From NCBI GenBank assembly GCA_017550525.1, contig JAFZOU010000024.1:1-60373 (forward strand): DNA of 60,373 bases. The letters are read 5' to 3'. The notes below the pieces were generated by a model that made no database searches, was not told the DNA's origin, and worked only from the letters and a program-made list of their open reading frames with translations. Every line of letters starts with the position of its first letter. Positions within the stretch are counted from its first letter, which is position 1. Below, piece by piece: positions 39,257 through 47,479 of the stretch. This DNA comes from Bacteroidales bacterium (GTDB lineage Bacteria > Bacteroidota > Bacteroidia > Bacteroidales > UBA932). The translations under genes and the position numbers were made by a program.

Positions 39257-40553
39257 GTTTCGGGGCTCTCTTGTCAACAAACTTTACGGGTTTACGGGAC
39301 TTCGCGGGATAATTTATGGCATGAATCTCCGGAACGGGCAGGATCTCTATGCGCGGAGCAACCCTTACCCTTGAGCGGAAACGGTCCTTGAGGTCCTTTA
39401 CGCAGTCAAATTCAGGCTCATACTTGAGACCGATCTTCACAAGGACATCGTCCGTTCCGGCATCTGAATCCAGGACCTCTATGACGTAGTTCTCCACGTA
39501 AGGGGTGTTGTCCAGGACGTCGTTGAGTGCCGGAGGGTAAAGCGTTGTGCCCTTTAACTTTATCATATTGTTCTTCCTTCCCACTATGGGGGTGAGACGG
39601 AAACTGTTCCTGCCACATTTGCAGGGCTGGGTTATCTTGGCGGCCATATCTCCGGTGCGGAACCTGAGGAGCGGCATACCTTCTACACCAAGGGTGGTGA
39701 TCACAATCTCACCCACTTCACCGTCCGGTACGGGCATATTGTCCGGGCCGATAATCTCCACAATCACCAGTTCAGGATGAACGTGGCCACCGCATGCATA
39801 TGGGCATTCAGAGAATGTTGCACCCATCTCGGTGGATGAATAGGTTGCATATAGCTCCACGTCCCATTTTTCCTTGATCCGGCGGCCAAGGAGATTGAGG
39901 GATAAATCCTGTTCCCTAAGGCCCTCGCCTATGCCGATGATACGCTTGATGGATGAGTTCTTGTAATCAATGCCATGGTCCTCGGCCCACTGGATAAGGC
40001 GCAGGATAAAGGAGGGCACGCACATTATGGTGTCCGGTTTCAGGCGCTGGATTGTGTCCCACTGGAGTTCCGGAATGCCGTTACCAACGCGGATGACGCC
40101 CGCGCCCAGTTCCCTGATGCCAAGGAAATAGGCAAGGCCGGCCATGAAACGCTTATCCAGCGTAACCATGAGCTGCACTATGCTCCCGGGGCTTACACCT
40201 GCGCAGGAAAAACTCTTTTTCTCATTGAATGCAAGCCTCTGGAGATCCTTTTCCGTGCACCCGAATGTGACGGGATCTCCCATAGTGCCGGATGTGGTTA
40301 TATAGTCAATCACCTTCTCCCTGGGCACGCAGAGGAATTCGTCGTTGAACAGCTGAAGATCCTTTTTCTCAGTGAAAGGAATCTTCTGAAGGTCCTCTAT
40401 GGTTTTGATGCGGTCAATCTCTATATGGCACTTCTGAAACATCCTGCGGTAATACTTGGAATTGGCCTGCAGGTATTCCAGAGCCTCTTTGAGCAGCCCT
40501 TCCTGGAAGGATTTTATCTCTTCCGCACTTTTGTATTCTATATCATTATTCAT
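39249..40553 (-). CDS. PaaK-like (phenylacetate-CoA ligase family) adenylating enzyme
   Basis: ANL-superfamily acyl-activating enzyme, 434 residues. P-loop TTSGTMGDPVTFGCT near residue 90; ATYSSTEMGATFSECPY; RFRTGDMA with the adenylate-binding Asp; C-terminal lysine region (KLKGTTLYPPALNDVL). A CKCG zinc-type cysteine pair is present. Family members activate aryl acids to CoA or carrier-protein thioesters. In this cluster it could load an aryl starter, replacing the separate AMP ligase of APE clusters (inference). It starts 1 bp below the hydrolase gene. Confidence 0.8.
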   Translation of the reverse strand: MNNDIEYKSAEEIKSFQEGLLKEALEYLQANSKYYRRMFQKCHIEIDRIKTIEDLQKIPFTEKKDLQLFNDEFLCVPREKVIDYITTSGTMGDPVTFGCTEKDLQRLAFNEKKSFSCAGVSPGSIVQLMVTLDKRFMAGLAYFLGIRELGAGVIRVGNGIPELQWDTIQRLKPDTIMCVPSFILRLIQWAEDHGIDYKNSSIKRIIGIGEGLREQDLSLNLLGRRIKEKWDVELYATYSSTEMGATFSECPYACGGHVHPELVIVEIIGPDNMPVPDGEVGEIVITTLGVEGMPLLRFRTGDMAAKITQPCKCGRNSFRLTPIVGRKNNMIKLKGTTLYPPALNDVLDNTPYVENYVIEVLDSDAGTDDVLVKIGLKYEPEFDCVKDLKDRFRSRVRVAPRIEILPVPEIHAINYPAKSRKPVKFVDKRAPKHV

Positions 40554-41420
40554 CTAGAAGGACATATTGTGGAGCCAGGAGATGAATTCCTGGAACCAGT
40601 TCTGGGTTTCTTCTGTGTACTTTTCCGGGTTCACTCCAAAGCCGTGACCGCCTTCAGCGTACTGGATATAGTGGTGAGGCACGTGTTTAGAGCTTAAGGC
40701 CGAGTCAAGCAGCACGGAGTTGTGGTAATCCACTACTTCGTCGTCCTGGCAGTTAAGGATGAATACCGGGGGCATATCGGCCCTGGCATTCAGCTCCACT
40801 GACAGGGATTCACGGAGGTCCTTCTTGCCGGTATAGCGTTCTCCAAGGAGGCCCAGGCGGGAACGCTTGTGCACGTAGCGGTCGTCACTCATAGTGACAA
40901 CCGGATAGATGGCTGCGGCAAAATCCGGACGCAGAGAAACGGCGGGTTTAAGCTTGTACTTCTCCAGGTAATTGGTATCAAAGAACTCCGCACTCATCAT
41001 CGCAAGGTGGCCGCCGGCACTGAAACCAATCACGCCAAGAGGGCAGCTGTAGCGGGTTCTCACAATCTGTATTGCCCTCTGGAGGTCACAGATCATGTCA
41101 GGATGGCGGTGGCCCCTCAGGACGCTGCGGTACTTGGACACAAACTCAAGCTTACCGGCAACGCGGTAACGGAGTACGTAGGCCACATAGCCTTCCTTAG
41201 CAAGAGCCTCTGCAACCATTGCGCCTTCACTCTTCTGGTCAAGCCAGTGATAACTTCCGCCGGGGCAAACGATGATGGCCGCGATGGGCTTCCCTTCCGG
41301 AAGGTATTCCGTTAGGGTTACCTGCTTTGCCGCGCAGGACGTACCGTCCCAAATCTTAATCTGTGCTTCTGCAATTATGGGAAGAAGCACTGCTGCAAGA
41401 ATCAGTATATATCTTTTCAT
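40554..41420 (-). CDS. Secreted alpha/beta hydrolase (esterase family)
   Basis: 288 residues with a Sec signal (ILILAAVLLPIIAEAQ). Nucleophile elbow GFSAGGHLA gives the serine; the acid lies in LNCQDDEVVDYHNS and the histidine in EGGHGFG. The IIVCPGGSYHWLDQKSEG oxyanion region matches the BD-FAE/acetyl-xylan-esterase-like group. In this cluster it might remove an ester from the exported lipid. The ATG at 41420 gives a proper signal peptide; it starts 14 bp after the MMPL stop. Confidence 0.78.
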   Translation of the reverse strand: MKRYILILAAVLLPIIAEAQIKIWDGTSCAAKQVTLTEYLPEGKPIAAIIVCPGGSYHWLDQKSEGAMVAEALAKEGYVAYVLRYRVAGKLEFVSKYRSVLRGHRHPDMICDLQRAIQIVRTRYSCPLGVIGFSAGGHLAMMSAEFFDTNYLEKYKLKPAVSLRPDFAAAIYPVVTMSDDRYVHKRSRLGLLGERYTGKKDLRESLSVELNARADMPPVFILNCQDDEVVDYHNSVLLDSALSSKHVPHHYIQYAEGGHGFGVNPEKYTEETQNWFQEFISWLHNMSF

Positions 41421-41434
41421 ACCCGAATATATTA

Positions 41435-44134
41435 TCATTTTTTGTACCAATCTTGGTAAAAATGCCTCATTTGCCGTGTAAAAGCCCGTATTTCAGCGTC
41501 TGCCGGCACTCTGAGACGCTGCCCTACCTCCAGTGAAAGATGCCCCTTCCTGAGGAAGAAATCGTGCTTTGGAAGAACGTCGGTAAAGCCCTTTATGCAA
41601 AGGGGAAGAACGTCTATTCCAAGCTCCTGAGCCGTAAGGAACGCGCCGCGGTGGAAGCGAAGGATCTCACCGTCCAGGCTGCGGGTGCCTTCAGGGAATA
41701 TCACAACGGAGTATCCCCTCTGGACAAGGTTCTTGACGTGCTCTGCATTGCCAAAGTGCCCGTTTGATGCCGGATAGAATTCCGCCTTCCTGAGGATGTA
41801 CCTGTAAAGCGGAAAGTTCCATACCCATTCATTGGTGGTGAATGCCAGTTTGGGATTCAGGGCCATGATGGCAAGGACGTCAAGGTGGCTCTGGTGGTTG
41901 CACACATAAATCGCAGGCTTTGAGAAATCCTCTCCATGAGGGTTAATGAGCCTGTATCTTGCGCCTGGAACAGTGTAAATGGCTGCCTTGGAGATGGCCT
42001 GGATAACTTTATGGAAGCGGAGTCTCTTTTTCTCGGAGTCAGGGCCGATAAGGAAGAAAAGGTTTGCCCAGATTATGAGCCCGCCCATCACAATGCCGTA
42101 CAGGAGGCATATCCACAGGGTTTTGAGGATGGAGCCGATGGTGACAGGGCTCCGGCGCGGCTGTCCCTTCTTGGTGGTAGCCCAGCGGTAAAGGACCGGC
42201 GGAATATAGCAGGCCATGACAACCACCGTAATCATTCCGATCACCGTCACAAGCCCAAGGGAACGCATTGCAGGGTGCTTTGCGAATGCCAGCACACCTA
42301 TGCCGATAAACATTATGAGGGCGCTGAGGACCACCGCATTCTTAAATGAATGGAGGATCTTATTTCCCGTTTTGCGCTCATACACCAGGCCTTCCGTGAT
42401 AAAGATGGTGTAGTCGTCGCCCATGCCAAAGATGAACGTTGCCAGGATAATGTTCACTATGTTGAAGCTGAGGCCGCTGAGCCCCATGATCCCTTCAATC
42501 CAAATCCAGCTTATGGCAAGCGGCAGGAATGCCACAACTGCCAGCGAGAAACTCTTGAAGCTGAGGATAAGGAACAGGAAAACAATAATGGAAGACACAA
42601 GGCCGATGGTGTCGAAATCCTCATTCAGGGCCTCTACAAGGCTGGTTTTGGGCTGCGAAGTAGCTGCTTTGTCCAGGGAATCGAAGAACGGCTGGAAAGC
42701 GTGGGCTGTGAATCCGTGCCTGAGGCCGGCGGCTATGAGGGTATCGGAAAGTGCGGGATAATTATCGGCCAGGTATTTCCACCCGTCCTGCCCGGCTGTT
42801 CCGTCATGCCCGGCCTGACCGGGCATCTCACTTAGCCCTTCCAGCACCGCAAAACCCTTCTCCTGCTCCTCCGTCATATAATTGATATTGTGAAGATTGG
42901 TATCAAATCCAACCTTACGGGACTGGAATGCAAAGAATACGGTTGCAGCAAGGAAGGCGCAGAAAAAAATCCTGCGGGTTTTCTTTGACGGATTGAAGTT
43001 CCTGTCAAGGTCAAGTTTGAGAGTGTTTCTGGGACCTTTTGCCTCCGGGATGAATACCGGCAGGAAAAAGAGCACGAAGACTATGGTCCCAAGAAGCATC
43101 ATTGCCCCTATGAATCCAAAGTCCCTGAGGGCGGGAGCCTTAAGAAGAAGAAGGCCGAGGAAAGCGCCAACCGTTGTAATATTACCCGTAAGAAGGGGCT
43201 CTACCTGCTGGGCAAGCGCTTCCCTCTTGTCAGGTTCATACTTGAGGTGATCCACGTAATGAAGAGGATAGTTCACTGCGATGCCTATCACCGTGCAGCC
43301 TATTCCCAGGATTATTATGGATATGCTGGGCCGGAAAAGGGCAATTATTCCAAGGGCGAATACAGCGCCAAATGCTATGGAAATAAGTATCCACAGTACA
43401 TCCTGGAAGCGCTTGTAACTGAACCAGAGCACTACGCAGATAAGGAGTGCAGCTATGGCAAGGGCCAGGAAGGAATCCTTCTTGATGCGGCTGGAGTTCT
43501 CCACAGCAACCTCGGGGCCACCTGTAGAGTAGATATGCACGGAAGGATACTCTGCCTGGATTGAGGCCTTTAAAGTGTTCAGGCTGTCAATAAGTGCAGC
43601 ATTTCGGGAGCTCTCGCTGCCTCCATAGGGAGAGTCAAAGAATATGATGCCCGTTTCACCGTCCTGGGTGAAAAGATAACCGTCCTCAATCCTGACCTTT
43701 GGCGCTGAGGAATTAAGCCTCAGGGGATCCTGCCTTACATAATTGGAAAGGAAGGGATTAGGAGACATCAGAAGGGTTTTGTCCTCTTCAAGCACCTTGT
43801 CAATGTATCCGGGAACGGAGAGAAGGGAATCAATCCTTGCCGGGTCAGGATTGACCGAAAACATATCTGTATCGGCCCCTGGCATATCCCAGGCAAGGTC
43901 AAAGGCGTACATTGCTTCCAGTTTCTCATCAAGGGAGCCGCCCTCAAAGAGCACTGCCATTTTCTCCTGCCCCTTAACCTCCTCACGCTGGGGAAGGAAG
44001 TCAGTGATATCCTCATTGAAGGTGAGCCTGGATGCACTGAGGGCGCAAAAACCAACCACTATACCTAATATGAGTGCCGCCAGTCCTTTATGCGAGGACA
44101 GGAAGTCATAGATATTGAGGATAAAGCCTTTCAT
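41435..44134 (-). CDS. MMPL exporter fused to a PlsC-type acyltransferase
   Basis: 899 residues. About 1-660 is an MMPL/RND transporter (GIGCTVIGIAVNYPLHYVD; FIFGMGDDYTIFITEGL with paired TM10 aspartates). About 690-899 is a lysophospholipid acyltransferase with NHQSHLD (HX4D) and FPEGTRS. MMPL and acyltransferase modules occur together in aryl-polyene clusters and suggest transfer of a product to a lipid and export. The second periplasmic loop is only ~100 residues and holds a repeat-derived stretch SEMPGQAGHDGTAGQDG. It is divergent from the esterase gene. Confidence 0.85.
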   Translation of the reverse strand: MKGFILNIYDFLSSHKGLAALILGIVVGFCALSASRLTFNEDITDFLPQREEVKGQEKMAVLFEGGSLDEKLEAMYAFDLAWDMPGADTDMFSVNPDPARIDSLLSVPGYIDKVLEEDKTLLMSPNPFLSNYVRQDPLRLNSSAPKVRIEDGYLFTQDGETGIIFFDSPYGGSESSRNAALIDSLNTLKASIQAEYPSVHIYSTGGPEVAVENSSRIKKDSFLALAIAALLICVVLWFSYKRFQDVLWILISIAFGAVFALGIIALFRPSISIIILGIGCTVIGIAVNYPLHYVDHLKYEPDKREALAQQVEPLLTGNITTVGAFLGLLLLKAPALRDFGFIGAMMLLGTIVFVLFFLPVFIPEAKGPRNTLKLDLDRNFNPSKKTRRIFFCAFLAATVFFAFQSRKVGFDTNLHNINYMTEEQEKGFAVLEGLSEMPGQAGHDGTAGQDGWKYLADNYPALSDTLIAAGLRHGFTAHAFQPFFDSLDKAATSQPKTSLVEALNEDFDTIGLVSSIIVFLFLILSFKSFSLAVVAFLPLAISWIWIEGIMGLSGLSFNIVNIILATFIFGMGDDYTIFITEGLVYERKTGNKILHSFKNAVVLSALIMFIGIGVLAFAKHPAMRSLGLVTVIGMITVVVMACYIPPVLYRWATTKKGQPRRSPVTIGSILKTLWICLLYGIVMGGLIIWANLFFLIGPDSEKKRLRFHKVIQAISKAAIYTVPGARYRLINPHGEDFSKPAIYVCNHQSHLDVLAIMALNPKLAFTTNEWVWNFPLYRYILRKAEFYPASNGHFGNAEHVKNLVQRGYSVVIFPEGTRSLDGEILRFHRGAFLTAQELGIDVLPLCIKGFTDVLPKHDFFLRKGHLSLEVGQRLRVPADAEIRAFTRQMRHFYQDWYKK
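42806..42826. repeat. Small hairpin repeat (family 3) inside the MMPL fusion gene
   Basis: ATGCCCGG-CCTGA-CCGGGCAT, an 8-bp stem in the coding frame. On the minus strand the surrounding AGATGCCCGGTC...ATGACGGAA matches the copy in the GT2 gene at 45642-45670, with stem changes that stay paired. Confidence 0.7.
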
Positions 44135-44145
44135 TCCTTATCTTA

Positions 44146-44153
44146 CAAAGATA
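44146..44153 (-). promoter_or_regulatory. Bacteroidetes -7 box for the MMPL fusion operon
   Basis: TATCTTTG on the minus strand, 11 bases before the ATG. Confidence 0.5.
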
Positions 44154-44166
44154 ATAAAAAAAAGAC

Positions 44167-44174
44167 TAACTTTG
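44167..44174 (+). promoter_or_regulatory. Bacteroidetes -7 box for the esterase
   Basis: TAACTTTG ends 5 bases before the ATG at 44180, predicting a leaderless transcript. Confidence 0.45.
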
Positions 44175-44179
44175 TATGA

Positions 44180-44857
44180 ATGCACATCACTGAACAGCAT
44201 ATTGGGGGAAAGATATGCCGATTCTTTGAATCGGAGGCTCCGTCATGCATCCTTATTCAGCCATCGGCCAGGCATGAAACCGCAACACTTCAAAGAGAGG
44301 CTGAGTGTATTGCCGCGCTCTCTGGAGTACCCTTTGTACTTGTTGCCTTTGATGTGGATAACTGGATGGTGGACCTTATGCCATGGCCCGATAATAATAT
44401 CTCACGTGAAGAAGATGCCGGAAAAAAGGGCCAGGTCACGCTTGAATATGTTCTGTTGACTCTGCTTCCCACCCTCCGGGATACCTATGGCCCCCTGCCC
44501 GTTCTTTTTGGAGGATACTCCCTGGGTGGGCTGTTTGCTCTCTGGGCTTCATCTCAGACGGATTCTTTTGCGGCAGTTGCCGCCGCCTCCCCTTCCGTCT
44601 GGATCAAGGACTGGGTTCCATATGCCCTGGAACATCCCACAATGGCAAACTCAGTTTATCTTAGCCTTGGGAATGAGGAGGAGCATGTGAAGAACCGTGC
44701 CATAAAAAAGGTTGGAGACTGCATCCGGAAAGAGTATGAGATTCTTGCTGATACCATTGGTTTAGACCATTGTACCCTTGTATGGGAAGAAGGAAATCAC
44801 TTCACTGACAACGAGGGCCGCGTTGCCCGTGCCTTTGCCTGGTGCCTGAAAAGATAA
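44180..44857 (+). CDS. Putative esterase (alpha/beta hydrolase, Esterase-D-like)
   Basis: 225 residues, cytoplasmic (no signal). Nucleophile elbow GGYSLGGLFALW with the serine at about 117; ASPSVWIKDW follows as in the PF00756-type esterases; a late EEGNHFTDNEGR supplies the histidine. The only plus-strand gene inside the cluster region, it separates the two minus-strand operons. Substrate unknown. A hairpin and two tandem arrays follow the stop. Confidence 0.72.
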   Translation: MHITEQHIGGKICRFFESEAPSCILIQPSARHETATLQREAECIAALSGVPFVLVAFDVDNWMVDLMPWPDNNISREEDAGKKGQVTLEYVLLTLLPTLRDTYGPLPVLFGGYSLGGLFALWASSQTDSFAAVAAASPSVWIKDWVPYALEHPTMANSVYLSLGNEEEHVKNRAIKKVGDCIRKEYEILADTIGLDHCTLVWEEGNHFTDNEGRVARAFAWCLKR

Positions 44858-44863
44858 AGTGCT

Positions 44864-44892
44864 GGTGATGTGCCAGAAATAGTCACATCACC
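44864..44892. terminator. Hairpin after the esterase gene
   Basis: GGTGATGTG (44864-44872) pairs perfectly with CACATCACC (44884-44892) across an 11-nt loop, 7 bases after the stop. No T tract follows, so terminator function is uncertain. Confidence 0.4.
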
Positions 44893-44898
44893 CGCATC

Positions 44899-44998
44899 GG
44901 GCAACGAAACGCACAAAAATGGCCGTTTTCGTGTTGATCGTTGACCAAATGGGCAATGAAATGCACAGTAATAGCCCAAATCGTGTGAATCGTTGCCC
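44899..44998. repeat. Two direct 48-bp repeats, each an inverted repeat
   Basis: Units 44899-44946 and 44951-44998 are the same length and about 75% identical (shared: GGGCAA, GAAA, GCACA, TCGTGT, ATCGTTG). Each begins GGGCAAyGA and ends TCGTTGmCC, so each can fold on itself. Non-coding, between convergent genes. Confidence 0.75.
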
Positions 44999-45001
44999 TT
45001 A

Positions 45002-45076
45002 TGTCCAATTGGGTGGTGGACCAGGTCCAATTGAGTGCTGGACTAGGTCCAAATAGGTGGTGGACCATGTCCAGTG
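45002..45076. repeat. 22-bp tandem array (3.4 units)
   Basis: Units at 45002-45023, 45024-45045 and 45046-45067 plus a partial to 45076, pattern kGTCCAAwTrGGTGsTGGACyA. Unit junctions form TGGACCAGGTCCA palindromes, so the array can form serial hairpins or bind a dimeric protein. Confidence 0.8.
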
Positions 45077-45082
45077 TAGGGA

Positions 45083-45874
45083 TTAGGTGAAGAGTTTTCG
45101 GAGGAGTATGCGGGGCCAGCCGTAGAGGAGGGCAAGAGGAAGGCCGATGATATTCACAAGGGTTATGCGCATAAAGTCCTGGAAGGGACGGAAGTGAGTT
45201 ACCCTGTCCTTGGGATAATTCACGCGGACCTGGACAGGAACAATGGAGAGTCCTTTCCAGGCGCTGAAAAGAAGGAGTGAAAGCTCTGCTTCATAACGGT
45301 TTCCAACCACCTTCAGAGAGGGTAAATCACGCAGTGGATATAGCCTGAATCCGGTTTGGGTGTCAGTAAGACGGATACCGGTATAAGCGGTGAACCAGAA
45401 GTTTGAGAAGCGGTTGGCAAATGAGCCGCCGGCATTGGCTCCGCGGGTGGTCCTGGATCCAACAACAAGGCTTCTCTCCCCCTTCGCTTCAAGAAGAAGC
45501 GGAATGTCCTCAGGGTAATGTTGAGCATCCGAGTCAATGGTTACGGCATAAGTGTACCCCTTCTCATGGGCCCATCTGAAGGCGGTTTTTAGGGCTGCGC
45601 CCTTGCCCATATTATGGGGATGAGTAAGGACTGTGACAGGAGATTGCCGGTCGGGGCCGGCAATGACGGAATCAGCACCGTCAATAACGGAATCAGTACC
45701 ATCAATGACGGAGTCGGGGCCGGCAATGACGGAATTAAGAACTTCCTTGGTGTTATCCGTGCAGCCATCATCTACCACAACAACGGGAAGGCCCAGGGTA
45801 AGGGTGCGCTCCAGCACGTCCCGAAGGGTGCCGGCATTGTTATAAGTGGGTATGACGACTACGGTATCTGTCAT
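45083..45874 (-). CDS. GT2 family glycosyltransferase with an inserted heptapeptide repeat
   Basis: 263-residue GT-A enzyme, similar to dolichyl-phosphate-mannose-synthase-like GT2 proteins without C-terminal membrane segments. VVIPTYNNAGTLRDVLE and VVDDGCTDNT bind the nucleotide; the metal motif is TIDSDAQHYPED; NMGKGAALKTAF and GSRTTRGANAGG are typical. Between DDGCTDNTKEVL and the next strand lie four seven-residue units (SVIAGPD, SVIDGTD, SVIDGAD, SVIAGPD) encoded by 45650-45733. Last gene of the main cluster operon; it overlaps the dehydratase by 4 bp. Confidence 0.88.
   Translation of the reverse strand: MTDTVVVIPTYNNAGTLRDVLERTLTLGLPVVVVDDGCTDNTKEVLNSVIAGPDSVIDGTDSVIDGADSVIAGPDRQSPVTVLTHPHNMGKGAALKTAFRWAHEKGYTYAVTIDSDAQHYPEDIPLLLEAKGERSLVVGSRTTRGANAGGSFANRFSNFWFTAYTGIRLTDTQTGFRLYPLRDLPSLKVVGNRYEAELSLLLFSAWKGLSIVPVQVRVNYPKDRVTHFRPFQDFMRITLVNIIGLPLALLYGWPRILLRKLFT
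45643..45733. repeat. Hairpin plus four 21-bp tandem repeats inside the GT2 gene
   Basis: Hairpin ATTGCCGG-TCGGGG-CCGGCAAT (45643-45664) merges into units 45650-45670, 45671-45691, 45692-45712 and 45713-45733. The first and fourth units are identical. 21-bp units keep the frame. Confidence 0.85.
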
Positions 45875-46191
45875 ACGGAAAGTGACATTCTGGCGTACTG
45901 CGTGCCGTCCATGGAAAGGATGCTCACACTAACGGCATTGTCATCTTTGAACTCCCATTCAAAACGAACCTCTGTGCCGTCTCCGGGAAGAACCGGAGCC
46001 ACAAACTTTATTTCCCTGGCACTTACAAGTTTTTTGCCCATGAGCTCAAGGGCAATCTGCAGAAGTGTTACCCCGGGAGTTATGGGATACTCCGGAAAAT
46101 GGGCCTTGTAGATGGGGCTCTCAGGGAGAAGACGCACCAGAGCGCTGTCCTCCTCCCTTGAAACCACCGTATATAATACTCCTTCAAGCAT
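45871..46191 (-). CDS. Hotdog-fold 3-hydroxyacyl-ACP dehydratase (FabZ/ApeI-like)
   Basis: 106 residues. Hotdog core with catalytic HFPEYPITPGVTLLQIALELMG, where the histidine and the following helix match the FabZ/FabA active site. Short length and sequence resemble the ApeI-type dehydratase of aryl-polyene clusters. It would remove water from 3-hydroxyacyl-ACP to give the double bonds. It overlaps GT2 by 4 bp and abuts the LolA-like gene. Confidence 0.78.
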   Translation of the reverse strand: MLEGVLYTVVSREEDSALVRLLPESPIYKAHFPEYPITPGVTLLQIALELMGKKLVSAREIKFVAPVLPGDGTEVRFEWEFKDDNAVSVSILSMDGTQYARMSLSV

Positions 46192-46617
46192 TTACTTTAC
46201 GTCTTTGAAATCTATCCTTGTCCAGCCGTCATCCGTGCCTTCAAGAAAGACACTCTGGACTTTACCGGACGCTGGGTCAAGAGTTACCGTTATGCGGCGG
46301 AACATCTGCCGTAAATCCCTCCTGAGAGGTTCCAGGATAATGGTTCCATCCCCTTCTTCCTTCACTTTGAAATCCTTTTCCGTGGGCATGCGGAAGCGGG
46401 ATCGGGGGGAATCATCGGCCCCGAATTCCGTGACGGACTGAACCGGCTCCTTTACCTCCCAGCGAAGGTATGACGGTTCCTTCAGGACAACGGTTCCGCT
46501 GCTCCGGAGGTCTTCCGTGAGAAGCGGGCTGTGTCTTACCTGCGTCCAGCTGGCCTCAAAGGATGCCGGCGGGACAAGATCCAGGAATAGGCTCAGTATG
46601 ATGGATACAAGAAACAT
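46192..46617 (-). CDS. LolA-like outer-membrane lipoprotein carrier family protein
   Basis: 141 residues with an N-terminal hydrophobic segment (MFLVSIILSLFLDLVPP) and a LolA-type beta sheet: SGTVVLKEPSYLRWEVKEP and ITVTLDPASGKVQSVFLEG. LolA-like proteins in polyene and lipid clusters are thought to carry the hydrophobic product across the periplasm. The ATG at 46617 overlaps the stop of the EamA gene by one base (TAATG). Confidence 0.75.
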   Translation of the reverse strand: MFLVSIILSLFLDLVPPASFEASWTQVRHSPLLTEDLRSSGTVVLKEPSYLRWEVKEPVQSVTEFGADDSPRSRFRMPTEKDFKVKEEGDGTIILEPLRRDLRQMFRRITVTLDPASGKVQSVFLEGTDDGWTRIDFKDVK

Positions 46618-46973
46618 TACTTGGCTATGAGGAAACAGCCACCAAGGATAAGGAAAACGCCCACCCACTGCTGCCATTCAACGGTTTCCTTGAAGAAGAT
46701 GATGGAGACGAACATTGCAAAAAGGAAACTCAGGGATGTGAGCGGATACACCTGGTGGAAGGGATAGTTCCTTACCATGTAAACCCATTCAACCATCATT
46801 GCGATGGCGCAGATGCCAGAGAGGGCAAGAGTCCAGTTAAGGAATATGCCGTCACGGAAAAAGGCCCAGCTCCAGCTGAAGGAGGGCATTTTGTCGCTGG
46901 CCACCTTGAACAGCGACTGGCAGGTGCACATAAGGAGTGCCTGTGTAACGGCAAGAAAGATCAGTCTGAACAT
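46617..46973 (-). CDS. Small EamA/SMR-like four-helix membrane protein
   Basis: 118 residues, four hydrophobic segments with VYPLTSLSFLFAMFVSIIFFKET and WVGVFLILGGCFLIAK, the end pattern of EamA/SMR-type transporters. It is the size of single-domain drug/metabolite carriers such as lipid-linked sugar flippases. Next to a GT2, it might flip a lipid-linked sugar (inference). Confidence 0.75.
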   Translation of the reverse strand: MFRLIFLAVTQALLMCTCQSLFKVASDKMPSFSWSWAFFRDGIFLNWTLALSGICAIAMMVEWVYMVRNYPFHQVYPLTSLSFLFAMFVSIIFFKETVEWQQWVGVFLILGGCFLIAK

Positions 46974-47479
46974 AAAACTACTGCTATGGCCCTTTCATAG
47001 CCGGGCAGTCCGGAAGCGTCCATCTTCTCTGTACGCTCGTCGTACCAGCCTACAAGGGCAGTGTCAATATCTCCCAGGCCGATCTGCATCACAGCGTCTT
47101 CAAGGGCGCTGAGAAGGGACCTCCCGGGGTGTGAATAAGTTGCATTGTAACCATGGCAACCAAGTTTTATGGCAACCACCGAGCCAATGGTATTGTGAGT
47201 GGAATTCATGAAATGGACGGGTCTCATTGCGGCATCTTCTATGCCCAGGATCCCGTTCAGGAAGAATTCCGAGTTTTCCATACAGCCGTAGTCCGTTGCT
47301 GTAATAATGGCATCGGGGACCTTTACATGGGCCTTCTCAAGCGCTTTTACGGAGCACCAGAGAGCCCTTTTCAGTAGACGGCCCATTCGGCGTGCCTCCA
47401 TGGGAGGGATAACCTCCTTGAAGTCCGGGTCTTCCATTCCAAGGGACACTATGGAGAGTATTTTTACATTACGCATCAT
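46961..47479 (-). CDS. Half-ketosynthase (chain-length-factor-like, Ketoacyl-synt_2 type)
   Basis: 172 residues resembling only the N-terminal half of a beta-ketoacyl synthase: EARRMGRLLKRALWCSVKALEKA, TDYGCMENSEFF, and VHFMNSTHNTIGSVVAIKLGC. The condensing cysteine motif is absent. Aryl-polyene clusters encode such stand-alone half-KS proteins that pair with a full KS and set chain length. The start ATG at 47479 is one of two adjacent ATG codons; it overlaps the KS gene by 11 bp. Confidence 0.72.
   Translation of the reverse strand: MMRNVKILSIVSLGMEDPDFKEVIPPMEARRMGRLLKRALWCSVKALEKAHVKVPDAIITATDYGCMENSEFFLNGILGIEDAAMRPVHFMNSTHNTIGSVVAIKLGCHGYNATYSHPGRSLLSALEDAVMQIGLGDIDTALVGWYDERTEKMDASGLPGYERAIAVVLCSD

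Noticed and set aside
45614-46111. Plus-strand ORF rich in Asn-Asp-Gly-Ile repeats
   Set aside because: It is the antisense image of the GT2 tandem repeat and the dehydratase gene.
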